From assembly GCF_023715605.1 (NCBI RefSeq), contig NZ_JAMBOL010000007.1, positions 1 to 64,000 on the forward strand: a DNA stretch of 64,000 nucleotides. Reading direction: 5' to 3'. Source of the stretch: Halalkalibacter oceani (GTDB lineage: Bacteria; Bacillota; Bacilli; Bacillales; Bacillaceae_D). The translations under genes were made by a program, and so were the position numbers. The notes under the pieces were generated by a model. It was not told the origin of the DNA. It saw only the letters and a program-made list of their open reading frames with translations, and ran no database searches. Positions 9,967 to 20,035 of the stretch are shown here, piece after piece; the first letter of the stretch is position 1; every line of letters begins with the position of its first letter.

Positions 9967-10494
9967 TTAGCGATATTGCAAAAACCGTTCATACCAGCTT
10001 TCAACAAATTGCGGCGCAAAGGGGCCTTTCCGTTGATGAATCCATGAAATCAACTCATCGACGCCCCGTTTCAGCAAATCATCGACAGCCGGTGGATAAT
10101 TCATTTGCTTACTGTGCAATTCATATTCATCCTCATCCAAGAGCTTAAAGGTCATATCCGGATACACCTTAATATCTAGGTCATAGTCAATATACTTTAA
10201 CGCTTCCTCATCCCAGGTAAAAGGTGAACCAAGGTTGCAATAGTAATAAATTCCGTCGGATCGAATCATTCCGATCGTATTAAACCATTGTTCAGAATCA
10301 AAGTAGCAAATGGCCGGCTCCCGTGTCCGCCAATTCCGTCCGTCAGATTCTTTCACAAGTATTCGATCATTCCCGCCTATTACAACCTTTGACGTCCCTT
10401 TAAGCACAATTGTTTCTTCCCAAATGCGATGAATCGATCCATTATGCTTATAGCTCTGGATCTGAATATGACTTCCAACTTTGGGAAAATTCAT
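9967..10494 (-). CDS. ntdP: nucleoside tri- and diphosphatase NtdP (YgaC, DUF402)
   Basis: 175-residue DUF402-family protein closely resembling B. subtilis YgaC, including [25 protein letters not shown] and [12 protein letters not shown] blocks whose acidic residues bind divalent metal. Staphylococcal homologues hydrolyse nucleoside tri- and diphosphates. The start at 10494 follows GGAG with a 6-base gap; the longer ORF start at 10542 is not supported. Confidence 0.88.
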   Translation of the reverse strand: MNFPKVGSHIQIQSYKHNGSIHRIWEETIVLKGTSKVVIGGNDRILVKESDGRNWRTREPAICYFDSEQWFNTIGMIRSDGIYYYCNLGSPFTWDEEALKYIDYDLDIKVYPDMTFKLLDEDEYELHSKQMNYPPAVDDLLKRGVDELISWIHQRKGPFAPQFVESWYERFLQYR

Positions 10495-10783
10495 AAAGAT
10501 CTCCTTCCTCACAAAATTTCGGACGTCAGTAGGTCTCATCAAAAACGCGCGCTCACTTCACTTGTTCCCTCATCCTTTTTTCCTACCCTATCCATTACTA
10601 TTACGTTTGCTTGCGGTAAAAAATTCTCTTCATTCTTCTATATTATAACTCGTTCTATTCTGTTTTGAAATGGTTAGCGCTTTTTGCTGCAAAATAAGCG
10701 GAAATTATGTATAGATAGGCACAAAGTAAACGTTCTCGACAACATCCCAACGATTCTCTCTGTTTAGGAAACGATAACAAAAA
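10495..10783. other. intergenic region upstream of ntdP
   Basis: Nearly 300 bases between the ntdP start and the sspE terminator. It contains an AT-rich stretch with a possible minus-strand -10 (TAATAT near 10640-10645) for ntdP. No convincing gene was found; the ORF readable at 10655-10921 is an antisense shadow of sspE and its terminator. Confidence 0.4.
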
Positions 10784-10817
10784 GCAGGAAGCAAAACCGT
10801 TTAGGTTCGCTCCCTGC
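10784..10817 (-). terminator. rho-independent terminator of sspE
   Basis: Minus-strand stem GCAGGGAGC / GCTTCCTGC followed by TTTTTG, about 35 bases after the sspE stop codon. Confidence 0.8.
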
Positions 10818-10850
10818 CTGTTTGACGCAATCTCATACAACTTGCTTACA

Positions 10851-11054
10851 TTATTGTTGACGTTGTTGCTGTTGTTGCTGTTGAGCGGATGCTTGACCTT
10901 TACGAGCTTCCGCTTGAGCATTTTGCTGTTTTACTTCTTGAGCGTTTGTTTCGCTCGCAAACTCAGTGTTGAAGCTTTGGTTTTGCGCAGAAGCAGCGTT
11001 TTGCTTACGGACTTGTTGAGCATTTGTTTTAGAAGCTTGTTGTTGTTTGTCCAT
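10851..11054 (-). CDS. sspE: gamma-type small acid-soluble spore protein SspE
   Basis: 67-residue, glutamine- and asparagine-rich protein with no bulky hydrophobic core. It has the family repeat SFNTEFASETNAQEVKQQNAQAE, with the GPR-like cleavage region TEFASE, and a polyglutamine tail. Gamma-type SASP is a germination amino-acid store in spores. A perfect GGAGGTG site precedes the ATG, and a sigma-G-type promoter lies upstream. The gene is next to ntdP and fabL as in B. subtilis. Confidence 0.95.
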   Translation of the reverse strand: MDKQQQASKTNAQQVRKQNAASAQNQSFNTEFASETNAQEVKQQNAQAEARKGQASAQQQQQQQRQQ

Positions 11055-11076
11055 GTGATATCACCTCCACGATACT

Positions 11077-11107
11077 TAAGATGTCCGGGGAGGTGTAAGA
11101 TTATACA
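11077..11107 (-). promoter_or_regulatory. sigma-G-type forespore promoter of sspE
   Basis: Minus-strand TGTATAA (11101-11107), 17-base spacer, CATCTTA (11077-11083), close to the sigma-G consensus TGAATAA / CATACTA. Its position about 22 bases upstream of the start codon suits forespore expression. Confidence 0.65.
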
Positions 11108-11115
11108 ATAATTTT

Positions 11116-11892
<777 letters not shown>

Positions 11893-11983
11893 TTAATTCG
11901 AAACAATACCTTTTCATACCTTTACATTATAGCGCATAGCTCCGACTGCGAACAGCCACACTAGGCAAAGAGGAGGGAATGTG

Positions 11984-12202
11984 ATGTATGACGGTCGTGA
12001 TATGACTGAGCTTTCTACCGTGGAAAAGCAGAACTGGAGCGACGATGAGCTTGCTTTTTTTCATCACAGTTTCCAGCAGATAGCTCCATATGTGAATGCT
12101 GAAGGTGTAACCATTCACCGGGAAATTATTAAAGAAATTGAAAACCGGGGAGGATTGCAGCAGCCCATTACTCACCACCAAGGATTTTTGGATCCATTTT
12201 AA
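11984..12202 (+). CDS. small conserved protein, likely YfhS
   Basis: 72-residue hydrophilic protein (MYDGRDMTEL...) with an amphipathic helical middle (DDELAFFHHSFQQI) and no cysteines or membrane segments. By size and position next to fabL on the mutY side it corresponds to yfhS of B. subtilis, but the assignment rests mainly on synteny. GGAGGG lies 6 bases before the ATG at 11984. Function unknown. Confidence 0.7.
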   Translation: MYDGRDMTELSTVEKQNWSDDELAFFHHSFQQIAPYVNAEGVTIHREIIKEIENRGGLQQPITHHQGFLDPF

Positions 12203-12222
12203 GAGAATTGCACACCTGTTAG

Positions 12223-12266
12223 AAAAAAGCGTCTAAAGGGATTCTTTCCCTTCAGACGCTTTTTTT
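12223..12266. terminator. bidirectional terminator
   Basis: AAAAAAGCGTCTAAAGGG / CCCTTCAGACGCTTTTTTT, with T-runs on both strands, between the convergent yfhS-like gene and the dehydrogenase at 12266. Confidence 0.9.
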
Positions 12267-13138
12267 CAGCTCTTGCTTTGGTACCAGCGGTAAAGCGCCT
12301 GGGTTCCACTGTTTTCTTCCCCCATCGCCGCCAATTCTTCGTACATCGTCTTTGCCTGCTTTAATGCCGGGGTGAGCAGTCCCATCTCTTCTGCCGATTC
12401 CAGCGCAATCGTCATATCTTTAATAAAATGTTTCACGTAAAAGCCAGGCGCGAAATCACCATCAATCATCTTTGGAGCGAGATTGCTCAACGACCAGCTC
12501 CCCGCCGCTCCCGTCGTAATACTCGTCAGCACTTTGTGCTGGTCAAGGCCGGCTTTTTCAGCATAAACCATCGCTTCACACACACCGAGCATATTGCCGG
12601 CAATCGCAATCTGATTCGCTAATTTCGTATGCTGCCCAGCGCCAGCCTCTCCTTGATACCTAATATTCGTTCCCATCGCTTCAAAAATTGGCTTCACTGC
12701 CTGAAAAGCTTCTTCATCTCCGCCAACCATGATTGACAGCTTTCCGTCACGCGCCCCAATATCCCCTCCGGACACAGGAGCGTCCAGGGCATATAGTTGC
12801 TTTTCTTTTGCTTTTTGATAAATATCAACGGCCAGCCGCGGCGAGGATGTCGTCATATCAATGATATAACTGCCCGCCTTCGCCTGTTCAACAATTCCAT
12901 TTTCACCAAGATAAATTTCTTCTACATCCCGGGGATAACCGACAATTGTAATGACGACGTCTGAGGCAGCCGCCAGCTCTGCCGGAGTCTCCTTCCAGAT
13001 GGCCCCTTCTGCCAGCAGTTCTTCCGCCTTTGCTTTTGTCCGCGTATAAACGTGTAACGTATAGCCTGCTTTCATCAAGTTTCTGATCATACCTTTTCCC
13101 ATTACACCTGTACCGATAAAGCCAACTGTTTGAGTCAT
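12266..13138 (-). CDS. 3-hydroxyisobutyrate dehydrogenase family oxidoreductase
   Basis: 290-residue beta-hydroxyacid dehydrogenase. It has an N-terminal Rossmann motif GFIGTGVMGKGM (6-17), substrate block DAPVSGGDIGARDGKLSIMVGG (119-140) and catalytic K172 in GQHTKLANQ. Enzymes of this type oxidise or reduce 3-hydroxyisobutyrate, tartronate semialdehyde or similar short hydroxy acids. It is the last gene of the LacI-linked catabolic block, separated from the aldehyde dehydrogenase by a terminator-like hairpin, so it probably has its own promoter. GGGAGGGG lies 8 bases before the ATG at 13138. Tartronate semialdehyde reductase is an attractive role near glyoxylate genes but is inferred. Confidence 0.85.
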   Translation of the reverse strand: MTQTVGFIGTGVMGKGMIRNLMKAGYTLHVYTRTKAKAEELLAEGAIWKETPAELAAASDVVITIVGYPRDVEEIYLGENGIVEQAKAGSYIIDMTTSSPRLAVDIYQKAKEKQLYALDAPVSGGDIGARDGKLSIMVGGDEEAFQAVKPIFEAMGTNIRYQGEAGAGQHTKLANQIAIAGNMLGVCEAMVYAEKAGLDQHKVLTSITTGAAGSWSLSNLAPKMIDGDFAPGFYVKHFIKDMTIALESAEEMGLLTPALKQAKTMYEELAAMGEENSGTQALYRWYQSKS

Positions 13139-13257
13139 CAAACATTCCCCTCCCAAATCGATTATGTAAAATGGACTAACACGATCTTACTTGTCCATAT
13201 TTTAACATCACTTTCAGAATTTTAATAGCGTCGGCAATCGGCCGGCAAAAACAAGGA

Positions 13258-13294
13258 GGCCGGACCAAAGGTGCTTTTCACCTTCGGCCCGGCC
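13258..13294 (-). terminator. terminator after aldehyde dehydrogenase
   Basis: Hairpin GGCCGGACCAAAGGTG / CACCTTCGGCCCGGCC, inside the AAAGG/CCTT hairpin family, just downstream of the aldehyde dehydrogenase stop codon; no strong T-run. Confidence 0.6.
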
Positions 13295-13307
13295 CCGCGC
13301 GCGTTCC

Positions 13308-14777
13308 TTATTCATCAAAATCAATCATGATACTTTTTGTCTGAGTAAAACTTTCAATCATACTTTCCAAAGAATATTCACGGCCAATTCCGCTTTGCTT
13401 ATAGCCGCCGTACGAGTGCCCCGTCATCATTCCGCCGCCGCGGTTGATTTGAACCCAGCCGGCTTCAAGCAGATTTGCCGTCCGCATCGCACGGGTCGTA
13501 TCCTTCGTCCAAATAAACGCAGCTAACCCATAATCACTTCTGTTCGCCATCTTAATGACTTCCTCTTCATCGTCCCACGGAATGACGATTAAAACCGGAC
13601 CGAAGATTTCTTCCTTCGCCAGACGCAGATCATCATGAGGAGCGGCGAAGATCGTCGGCTCAAGGAAATACCCTTCTGAGAGCGGGCCTTCCGCCGGTGG
13701 TAATCCGCCGAGAAGCAGCTCGATATCGGGGTGATTGATCCCTTCCTCGATGTAGGAGCAAACTTTGTTATACTGCTTCTCATTAATAATCGAGCCCATA
13801 TCGTTATTCTCATCAAGCGGATCGCCTACTTGAAGAAGCTTCGCCTTCGCAATCAGCTTTTCAACAAAGGAATCATAGATTGATTTATGCAAATAGAGAC
13901 GGGATCCGGCTGAGCACGACTGGCCTTGGCGCGCAAATCGCATTGCCGACATCACATTGTCGATTACCTTCTCACTGTCGGCATCAGGGTAAACAATTTG
14001 CGGGCTTTTCCCGCCAAGCTCTAACGAAATCGGAATGATCCGTTCAGCCGCTTCATGCATGATGATTTTTCCTGTTTGCGTCGAACCGGTAAATGTCAGC
14101 TTTCTCACAAGCGGATGCTTCGCCAGTGGCAGGCCGCACTCTTCACCAAAGCCGGTCAAAATGTTGACGACACCCGGCGGCAATATGTCCGCGCAAATTT
14201 TAGCGAGCTTCAGCACGCCTAATGGCGCATCCTCGGCTGCTTTCAACACGATCGTATTCCCTGCCGCCAACGCCGGCGCGATTTTTAACGCGGCAAGCTG
14301 AACCGGGGCATTCCATGGGATAATTCCGCCGATCACGCCATATGGCTCTCGCTGGGTATAAGCGAAGAGTTGATTATCAACAGGGAGGGTTTCGCCTTTC
14401 AGCTCTCCGGCGACGCCACCGAAATAGCGAATGACATCAACGACACCCTTTGCTTCCCCTTTCGCCTGTGTTTTCAAGGCATTCCCCGTTTCCGTGGCAA
14501 TCGTCCGGGCCAGCTCTTCAAACTGCGCATCAACGGCATCAGCGATTTTCCAGAGCATCCGCCCCCGTTCTCGCGCCGGCACTTTTCTCCAACTGTCAAA
14601 CGCCTCGTTCGCTGCCTGCACGGCGTTGTCGACATCCTCAGCTGTCGCACGCGGCACTTCGGCAATAACGGTTCCCCGTTTCGCCGGGTTCTCAATTTGA
14701 AAAAATTCCTTTCCCGCTGCTTCTGTCCACTTTCCGTTAATTAGCATAAGCTCTCGTGTGATTGTTTCGGTTTTCAT
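13308..14777 (-). CDS. NAD(P)-dependent aldehyde dehydrogenase
   Basis: 489 residues, normal ALDH-superfamily length. Catalytic Cys288 (GQSCSAGSR), general base Glu253 (LELGGKSP), NAD-site IIPWNAP (152-158) and GSTQTGK (231-237) are intact. It follows the TRAP transporter genes with a 49-base gap and probably shares their transcript, so it likely oxidises an aldehyde made from the imported acid by the hydroxyacid dehydrogenase. Similar to betaine/vanillin-type ALDHs; the substrate cannot be fixed from sequence. GGAAGG precedes the ATG. Confidence 0.9.
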   Translation of the reverse strand: MKTETITRELMLINGKWTEAAGKEFFQIENPAKRGTVIAEVPRATAEDVDNAVQAANEAFDSWRKVPARERGRMLWKIADAVDAQFEELARTIATETGNALKTQAKGEAKGVVDVIRYFGGVAGELKGETLPVDNQLFAYTQREPYGVIGGIIPWNAPVQLAALKIAPALAAGNTIVLKAAEDAPLGVLKLAKICADILPPGVVNILTGFGEECGLPLAKHPLVRKLTFTGSTQTGKIIMHEAAERIIPISLELGGKSPQIVYPDADSEKVIDNVMSAMRFARQGQSCSAGSRLYLHKSIYDSFVEKLIAKAKLLQVGDPLDENNDMGSIINEKQYNKVCSYIEEGINHPDIELLLGGLPPAEGPLSEGYFLEPTIFAAPHDDLRLAKEEIFGPVLIVIPWDDEEEVIKMANRSDYGLAAFIWTKDTTRAMRTANLLEAGWVQINRGGGMMTGHSYGGYKQSGIGREYSLESMIESFTQTKSIMIDFDE

Positions 14778-14826
14778 TTAAAACACCTTCCTTTTCTTAT
14801 TTAAACATACAAGCTAAAACTCCCCG

Positions 14827-16113
14827 TCACCCGTAAAAGAGGTTCGGCAAATAATTAAACAGGTCAGGCAAAACAATCATCAACACTAAAATAACCATGA
14901 TACAAATAATAAAGGGAATACAGGCCCTCGCAACCTGAAACAGTCCGGCATTCCCGATCGACGAGGCGACAAACAGATTCAGTCCGACAGGCGGCGTCAA
15001 CACACCAATACTTAAATTGACCGCCAGCATGACGCCAAACAAAATCGGGTCATAGCCGATATTCAGGATAGCCGGCAAAAAGAGCGGTGTGACGACTAAA
15101 ATGACCGAGCCGGCGTCGAGGAACATTCCGAGAATAATGACGATAAAATTAATTAACAGCAAAATAAGAATTTTGTTTTCCGTAATCGTTAACAAGCTTT
15201 CGGTCATCGCCGCGGGAATTTGCTGAATCGTTAATGTCCACGACAATAAATTAGCCGAAGCGATAACAATCATAATAACGCAAGAAGCATAAGCGGCGCG
15301 CGCAAATACACTCGGAAGCTCTTTAAGAGAGATTTCCCTGAACACAATCACCGACAAAATAAACGCATAGCCCGCGGCGACAGCGGCAGATTCCGTCGGC
15401 GTAAAAGCCCCGATCACAATTCCTCCCATTATAATAACAGGCAGCAAAAAAGCCGGAATCGTTTTTAACGAAATTTTCAAAAACTGACGGAAGAAAATTT
15501 TTGATCCAATGGGGTAATTCTCTTTTCTCGCGTGAAAAAACACCACTACGGCAAAAAGAATCGCCATCAGCACTCCCGGAACATAGCCGGCGATAAAAAG
15601 CTGACCAATCGATACCTCGGCCGTTAAGCCATAAATAATGAGCGGAATGCTCGGCGGAATAATCGGACCAATCGAACCAGCTGCCGCGATGACGCCGGAG
15701 GCAAAGTTCTTATGGTAGCCTTCTTTTTTCAACGCCGGAATCATAATGCCGCCAACTGCGGCCGTCCCTGCAGAGGCCGAGCCGCTAATGCTGGAAAAAA
15801 ACATGCTCGTGCCGATCCCGACATACGCCAAGCCCCCTCTGACACGCCCAATGATCGCCTTCGTAAACTCGACGAGCTGACCGGAGATACTTTTCGTATT
15901 CATTAATTCTCCGGCAAGAATAAAAAGAGGAATCGCCATTAGCGGAAAGCTGTCGACACCGGTAATCATTTTCTGACCAAGCATCGAAATCGGAATCCCG
16001 CCGGTAAGAAACAAGGAAATCGAGATTGTTCCCACCCCGAGGGCGATGAAAATCGGGATGCCGATGGCCAGGCAGGCAAAGAGAACGACTAGGAAAAGCA
16101 ACAAAGCCAACAT
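14827..16113 (-). CDS. dctM: TRAP transporter large permease subunit (DctM)
   Basis: 428-residue, very hydrophobic protein with about 12 membrane segments and the DctM signatures PLFILAGELMN, SGSASAGTAAVGGIMIPAL and IGPIIPPSIPLIIYG. It carries the sodium-coupled substrate translocation path of a tripartite ATP-independent periplasmic-type transporter. It lies 3 bases after dctQ, showing tight operon structure. Confidence 0.93.
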   Translation of the reverse strand: MLALLLFLVVLFACLAIGIPIFIALGVGTISISLFLTGGIPISMLGQKMITGVDSFPLMAIPLFILAGELMNTKSISGQLVEFTKAIIGRVRGGLAYVGIGTSMFFSSISGSASAGTAAVGGIMIPALKKEGYHKNFASGVIAAAGSIGPIIPPSIPLIIYGLTAEVSIGQLFIAGYVPGVLMAILFAVVVFFHARKENYPIGSKIFFRQFLKISLKTIPAFLLPVIIMGGIVIGAFTPTESAAVAAGYAFILSVIVFREISLKELPSVFARAAYASCVIMIVIASANLLSWTLTIQQIPAAMTESLLTITENKILILLLINFIVIILGMFLDAGSVILVVTPLFLPAILNIGYDPILFGVMLAVNLSIGVLTPPVGLNLFVASSIGNAGLFQVARACIPFIICIMVILVLMIVLPDLFNYLPNLFYG

Positions 16114-16116
16114 ACG

Positions 16117-16656
16117 CTACCCTCTTTTCTTTCTGAATCTGAAGAACATTTGAAACAGCACAACGCCGACCATCAAGCAAATGGACACCGGCATCACGAT
16201 ATAAACGAAATTCATCTGAATTCCTAGGCCTGGTGAAGTTTGCATCGAGACGATTTCCAGCATCTCTAAGCTCCCGATGAAAATAACCGCGAGAAAAGCC
16301 AGAATGATCAGACCGCGCAATACATACAGAGCGAGACCCAATTTTTCCGAAACGTTGTTGTATACATTATCTACCTGAATATGCAAATTACGCCTCAAAG
16401 CAATGGCGGAGCCTAAGAAAATTAACCAAACAGCGAGAAAGCGGGAAAGCTCTCCGGCCCAAGTAATGGAATTCCCCGTCACAAAGCGGGCATAAACTTG
16501 AGCAATGACAACGATTAAGATGAGAAACAGCATTGTCGCAACAAGGGTGTTCTCAGCCTTCTCCAGCATAATCAATCGTTTCTTCTTCCGCTTCGATTGC
16601 AGCTCTTCTTCGATTTCCATCTGCTCAACTTGTAAGCTCGATTGTTGTTTGGACAT
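16117..16656 (-). CDS. dctQ: TRAP transporter small permease subunit (DctQ)
   Basis: About 179 residues with four membrane segments after a long charged N-terminus (KRKKKR near residue 25). The family motif SITWAGELSRFLAVWLIFLGSAIALRRN is present. It pairs with DctM. Two starts are possible: ATG 16656 after AAAGGG (8-base gap) or ATG 16698 after GTGAGG (7-base gap), which adds 14 residues. Confidence 0.9.
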   Translation of the reverse strand: MSKQQSSLQVEQMEIEEELQSKRKKKRLIMLEKAENTLVATMLFLILIVVIAQVYARFVTGNSITWAGELSRFLAVWLIFLGSAIALRRNLHIQVDNVYNNVSEKLGLALYVLRGLIILAFLAVIFIGSLEMLEIVSMQTSPGLGIQMNFVYIVMPVSICLMVGVVLFQMFFRFRKKRG

Positions 16657-16738
16657 ATGAATGACCCTTTCTTCTATAATTCCTCGCTGCTCTGCCATAA
16701 GGAAGCCTCACAGCAAAACAGCGAGTACGGCATGCAGC

Positions 16739-17788
16739 CTATTCTCCAAGATGGCGTATTTCTTCTACCAGCTCTTCCAGATCCGGATTTTCCTGATAAA
16801 AACTCTGATAGACGACTTCACTTGCTTCTCTAAATTCCGTTAAGTCCGGTGTTGTCAAAATCATGCCGTTATCAACGAGGAGCTGCTTATTTTCCGCTTC
16901 CTGTCCACGGTGAAGTTCGTTGTGATAACGCGCCGTTTCCTTTACCGCTTCGGTTACGACCTCCTGTAGCTCTGGCGAGAGGTCGGTAAACCATTTATCG
17001 TTGGCAAGAATAATATTTTGCCCGTACATATGGTTCGTCTCAGCTACATAATCCTGCACTTCGTAAAATTTTCCCGAAGCAGCGGTTGTATAGGCATTTT
17101 CCTGGCCGTCAACCACCCCTTGCTGCAGTGCACTATACAGCTCGTTATAGGCAATTGTCGTCACATTCGCCCCAAGCGCTTCAAGATTGGCGATGGAAAT
17201 CGGAGCTTCCGGCACCCGAAGACTGAGTCCCTTTACATCCTCCAACGAATTGATTTCCCTGCTGCTGTTGGTGATTTGCCGAAATCCGTTATCAATAAAC
17301 GCCAGTCCTCTCAACCCGGTCTCCGCCGCCATTCCGTCCAATATTTCCTGTCCTAGTTCCCCATCGAGCACTTGATCGACATGATCAAAGTCGCGAAATA
17401 AATACGGAAGGTCAGTTAAGTTAACAGGTTCGTAAATCGTCCCTAATATCGGACTTAAATGGGTAATATGAATTTGTCCTGCCTGCGTCTGTTCCATGAC
17501 ATCACGTTCTCCACCCAGTTGGCCGCCACCGTATATTTCAACTTGCAGCTGACCATTGCTGTTTTCTTCAATCATCGGTTTCAGTTTCTCCGTGAACGAA
17601 ATATGAACAGGATGCGAGTCCGGCTGCTGATGCGCAACAGTGATGACTTGCGCTTCGGTTTCCGTACCAGCTTGCGCCTCCCCGTCCCCGCCTGATTCAG
17701 CTGCCTCGTTTCCGCATGCTGCTAAAAGCAAGAGAAAGGCCACAATCAATAAAGCGCTTACATTTTTCACATTGGCTACCTTTTTCAT
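16739..17788 (-). CDS. dctP: TRAP transporter solute-binding lipoprotein (DctP)
   Basis: About 349 residues. A lipoprotein signal peptide with lipobox LLAAC is followed by a low-complexity linker and a DctP-type substrate-binding domain with the conserved-arginine region LSLRVPEAP, where the carboxylate of the ligand normally binds. It is anchored outside the membrane and feeds DctQM. An in-frame ATG at 17821 overlaps the stop codon of the preceding gene (TAATG) but lacks a binding site; the AAGGGGG site suits ATG 17788. Confidence 0.9.
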   Translation of the reverse strand: MKKVANVKNVSALLIVAFLLLLAACGNEAAESGGDGEAQAGTETEAQVITVAHQQPDSHPVHISFTEKLKPMIEENSNGQLQVEIYGGGQLGGERDVMEQTQAGQIHITHLSPILGTIYEPVNLTDLPYLFRDFDHVDQVLDGELGQEILDGMAAETGLRGLAFIDNGFRQITNSSREINSLEDVKGLSLRVPEAPISIANLEALGANVTTIAYNELYSALQQGVVDGQENAYTTAASGKFYEVQDYVAETNHMYGQNIILANDKWFTDLSPELQEVVTEAVKETARYHNELHRGQEAENKQLLVDNGMILTTPDLTEFREASEVVYQSFYQENPDLEELVEEIRHLGE

Positions 17789-17820
17789 TTTCATCTTCCC
17801 CCTTAAGCTCTTCATTTTCA

Positions 17821-19665
17821 TTAAACCGAGGCGACATTTTCAACCAGCTTCACTGCGGCTAAATCCTCTATCACTTGACAAACCGCCGTCTGGTCCAGTG
17901 CACCCTTATTATGAATTTTCGCTGTATGGAACAAATTGTAGGTGCTTGTTCCGACAAAGGACGGCACTTCGGCCCTCTGCGTCATCTCCATAAAGAGACC
18001 GAGATCCTTATGCATATGATTTAGCATGAATTTGACGTTTTCATAGGTGTTATAAATAATATTCGGACCGAAATATTGCAAAATTTTACTGTTGCCCATG
18101 CTTTTCGCAAATACATCAGCCATCACTTTTACATCCAATCCGTGCTTAACCCCTGTCGCAAACGACTCGCCCAAAGCGACGATGCTTGCCGCCCCGACCA
18201 TGTTGTGGCAGAGCTTCAACGCTTGTGCCAATCCAGACTCTCCGATGTATTCAATGTTCTCGCCAATATATTCGACATAGGCGAGCACTTCCTCAAACCG
18301 TTCTTTATCCCCGCCAACCATGATCGTCAATGTTCCATCTTCGGCTCCGGCAGGTCCCCCGCTGACCGGGCAATCAAAGTAATAAGCGTCACGCCGCTGA
18401 CAGAAGTCATTCATTTCACGCGTTGTCGCCGGATCAATCGTACTTAAATCCAGAATCCTTGTTCCACTGAGAATCGAATCAGCTATCCCATCCTCTCCTT
18501 GAAACAGCTCCTTAATCACCTGCGGACCAGGAAGGCTTAAAAAGATCACATCAGCAAATTGCGCTACCTCCCTTGGATGACGGGCAACGAGACCTCCCGC
18601 CTGACGAATAGCTTCCTGCCCTGCTTCTGAAATATCATAGGCAAGCACTTCACAATTGTTTTTTCGTAAATTTTTCAGCACTCCTCTGCCAATAGCGCCG
18701 ACACCGATTAAACCGACTTTTTTAGCTCCCTCTAATGACACCGCTTTCAATTCCGCTTTTGGCAAATGATTGTTTTCAATTAACGTAACACCGGCTAACT
18801 GTTCAATCACCTGGCAAACAGCCGTATGATCGAGCGGACCTTTTCCATTGTTTCTCGCTGCGTGATATAAGTTATACGCGCTTGCGCCAATAAAGGAAGG
18901 GACTCCGATTTGCTGTGTCATCCGTACATAGAGGCCAAGATCCTTATGCATATGATTTAGCATGAATTTAACATTTTCATAGGTGTTGTGAATAATATTG
19001 GGACCGAAATACTCCAATGATCTGCTGCCGGCTAAGCTTTTTCCAATCACATCAGCGATGACTTGAACATTCAGCCCGTGCTTAACCCCTGTCGCGAACG
19101 CTTCACCTAAAGCGACGATATTTGCTGCTCCGACCATGTTATGGCAGAGCTTCAACGCCTGCGCCAATCCTGAATCTCCGATGTATTCAATATTTCCACC
19201 GATGTACTCAACATACGTTCGCACTTCCTCGAACTGCTCCTGATCGCCGCCAACCATAATCGTCAGTGTCCCGTCCTCCGCTCCGGCAGGACCTCCACTG
19301 ACCGGGCAGTCAAAATAATAAGCGCCACGCTGCTGACAGAAAGTATTCATCTCCCGCGTCGTCGCCGGATCGATTGTACTTAGATCGAGAATTCTAGTTC
19401 CGCCGAGAATTGAATCCGCTATTCCGTCCTCTCCGTGAAACAGCTCCTTAATGACCTGCGGCCCGGGAAGACTTAAAAACATCACATCTGCAAACTGCGC
19501 AACCTCTCGCGGATGACGGGCAACGAGACCTCCCGCTCCTTTAATTGCCTCCTGTCCTGCTTCTGAAATGTCATAGGCAAGCACTTCACAATTGTTTTTC
19601 CGTAAATTTTTCAGCACTCCTCTGCCAATTGCTCCAACGCCAATCAAACCTATCTTTTTCATCAT
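17821..19665 (-). CDS. double-length 3-hydroxyisobutyrate dehydrogenase-like protein (tandem fusion)
   Basis: 614 residues made of two complete, mutually very similar beta-hydroxyacid dehydrogenase units in one frame. Unit 1 covers residues 1-~300 and unit 2 ~315-614, joined by a short linker (PKAELKAVSLEGA). Each has the Rossmann motif GLIGVGAIGRG, the substrate block DCPVSGGPAGAEDGTLTIMV and the catalytic lysine in QALKLCHN (K172 and K484), so both look active. Family members are normally ~290-300 residues. The DNA halves are 17821-18723 and 18724-19665. It heads the operon dctP-dctQ-dctM-aldehyde dehydrogenase, opposite a LacI regulator. AGAGTG precedes the start weakly. Substrate unknown; 3-hydroxyisobutyrate, threonate or a similar hydroxy acid are options. 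Confidence 0.9.
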   Translation of the reverse strand: MMKKIGLIGVGAIGRGVLKNLRKNNCEVLAYDISEAGQEAIKGAGGLVARHPREVAQFADVMFLSLPGPQVIKELFHGEDGIADSILGGTRILDLSTIDPATTREMNTFCQQRGAYYFDCPVSGGPAGAEDGTLTIMVGGDQEQFEEVRTYVEYIGGNIEYIGDSGLAQALKLCHNMVGAANIVALGEAFATGVKHGLNVQVIADVIGKSLAGSRSLEYFGPNIIHNTYENVKFMLNHMHKDLGLYVRMTQQIGVPSFIGASAYNLYHAARNNGKGPLDHTAVCQVIEQLAGVTLIENNHLPKAELKAVSLEGAKKVGLIGVGAIGRGVLKNLRKNNCEVLAYDISEAGQEAIRQAGGLVARHPREVAQFADVIFLSLPGPQVIKELFQGEDGIADSILSGTRILDLSTIDPATTREMNDFCQRRDAYYFDCPVSGGPAGAEDGTLTIMVGGDKERFEEVLAYVEYIGENIEYIGESGLAQALKLCHNMVGAASIVALGESFATGVKHGLDVKVMADVFAKSMGNSKILQYFGPNIIYNTYENVKFMLNHMHKDLGLFMEMTQRAEVPSFVGTSTYNLFHTAKIHNKGALDQTAVCQVIEDLAAVKLVENVASV

Positions 19666-19753
19666 TTAGCCACACTCTCTTTTCGAAAATTCAAATAAAT
19701 AAGTCGATAACAGTTTACTAAAGCGGAATAACGTTCTATTTCACCTCCGTTAA

Positions 19754-19765
19754 TTAAACGTTTAA
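19754..19765. promoter_or_regulatory. LacI-family operator O1
   Basis: Perfect 12-base palindrome TTAAACGTTTAA upstream of the double dehydrogenase gene. It shares its core with the larger palindrome at 19805-19832. Confidence 0.75.
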
Positions 19766-19804
19766 CATCAGTAAAAAACTTACTTAATATGCAACTAATT
19801 TCCG

Positions 19805-19832
19805 TAAATAGGTTAAACGTTTAACCTATTTA
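19805..19832. promoter_or_regulatory. LacI-family operator O2, 28-bp perfect palindrome
   Basis: A 28-base exact palindrome centred on GGTTAAACGTTTAACC. LacI-family proteins bind such CG-centred palindromes. Two operators 54 bases apart (centre to centre) in front of the dehydrogenase-TRAP operon allow cooperative repression or looping. Confidence 0.85.
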
Positions 19833-20035
19833 GACTATAAAATATGTTCCTTTTCGTGTCAATAACTTTCTGAAAATTAATTTTATTAAGCGTCTCATTT
19901 ATCCAATTTCAGCAAATACCTTATAATAAAGCGAATTAATGCAATCCATTTCTTTCTCTCTGCTTCAGAACAAAAAACATATCAAAAGCTCGTTTTTTAG
20001 GTATAATGGAAAAAACATTAATTTCTGCACCCTAA

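Noticed and set aside
13308-14777. Assigning the aldehyde dehydrogenase as methylmalonate-semialdehyde dehydrogenase because of the 3-hydroxyisobutyrate dehydrogenase neighbours
   Set aside because: The sequence looks like the general ALDH group with the usual E253/C288 pair and lacks obvious CoA-dependent MmsA features; valine-pathway genes are also absent.
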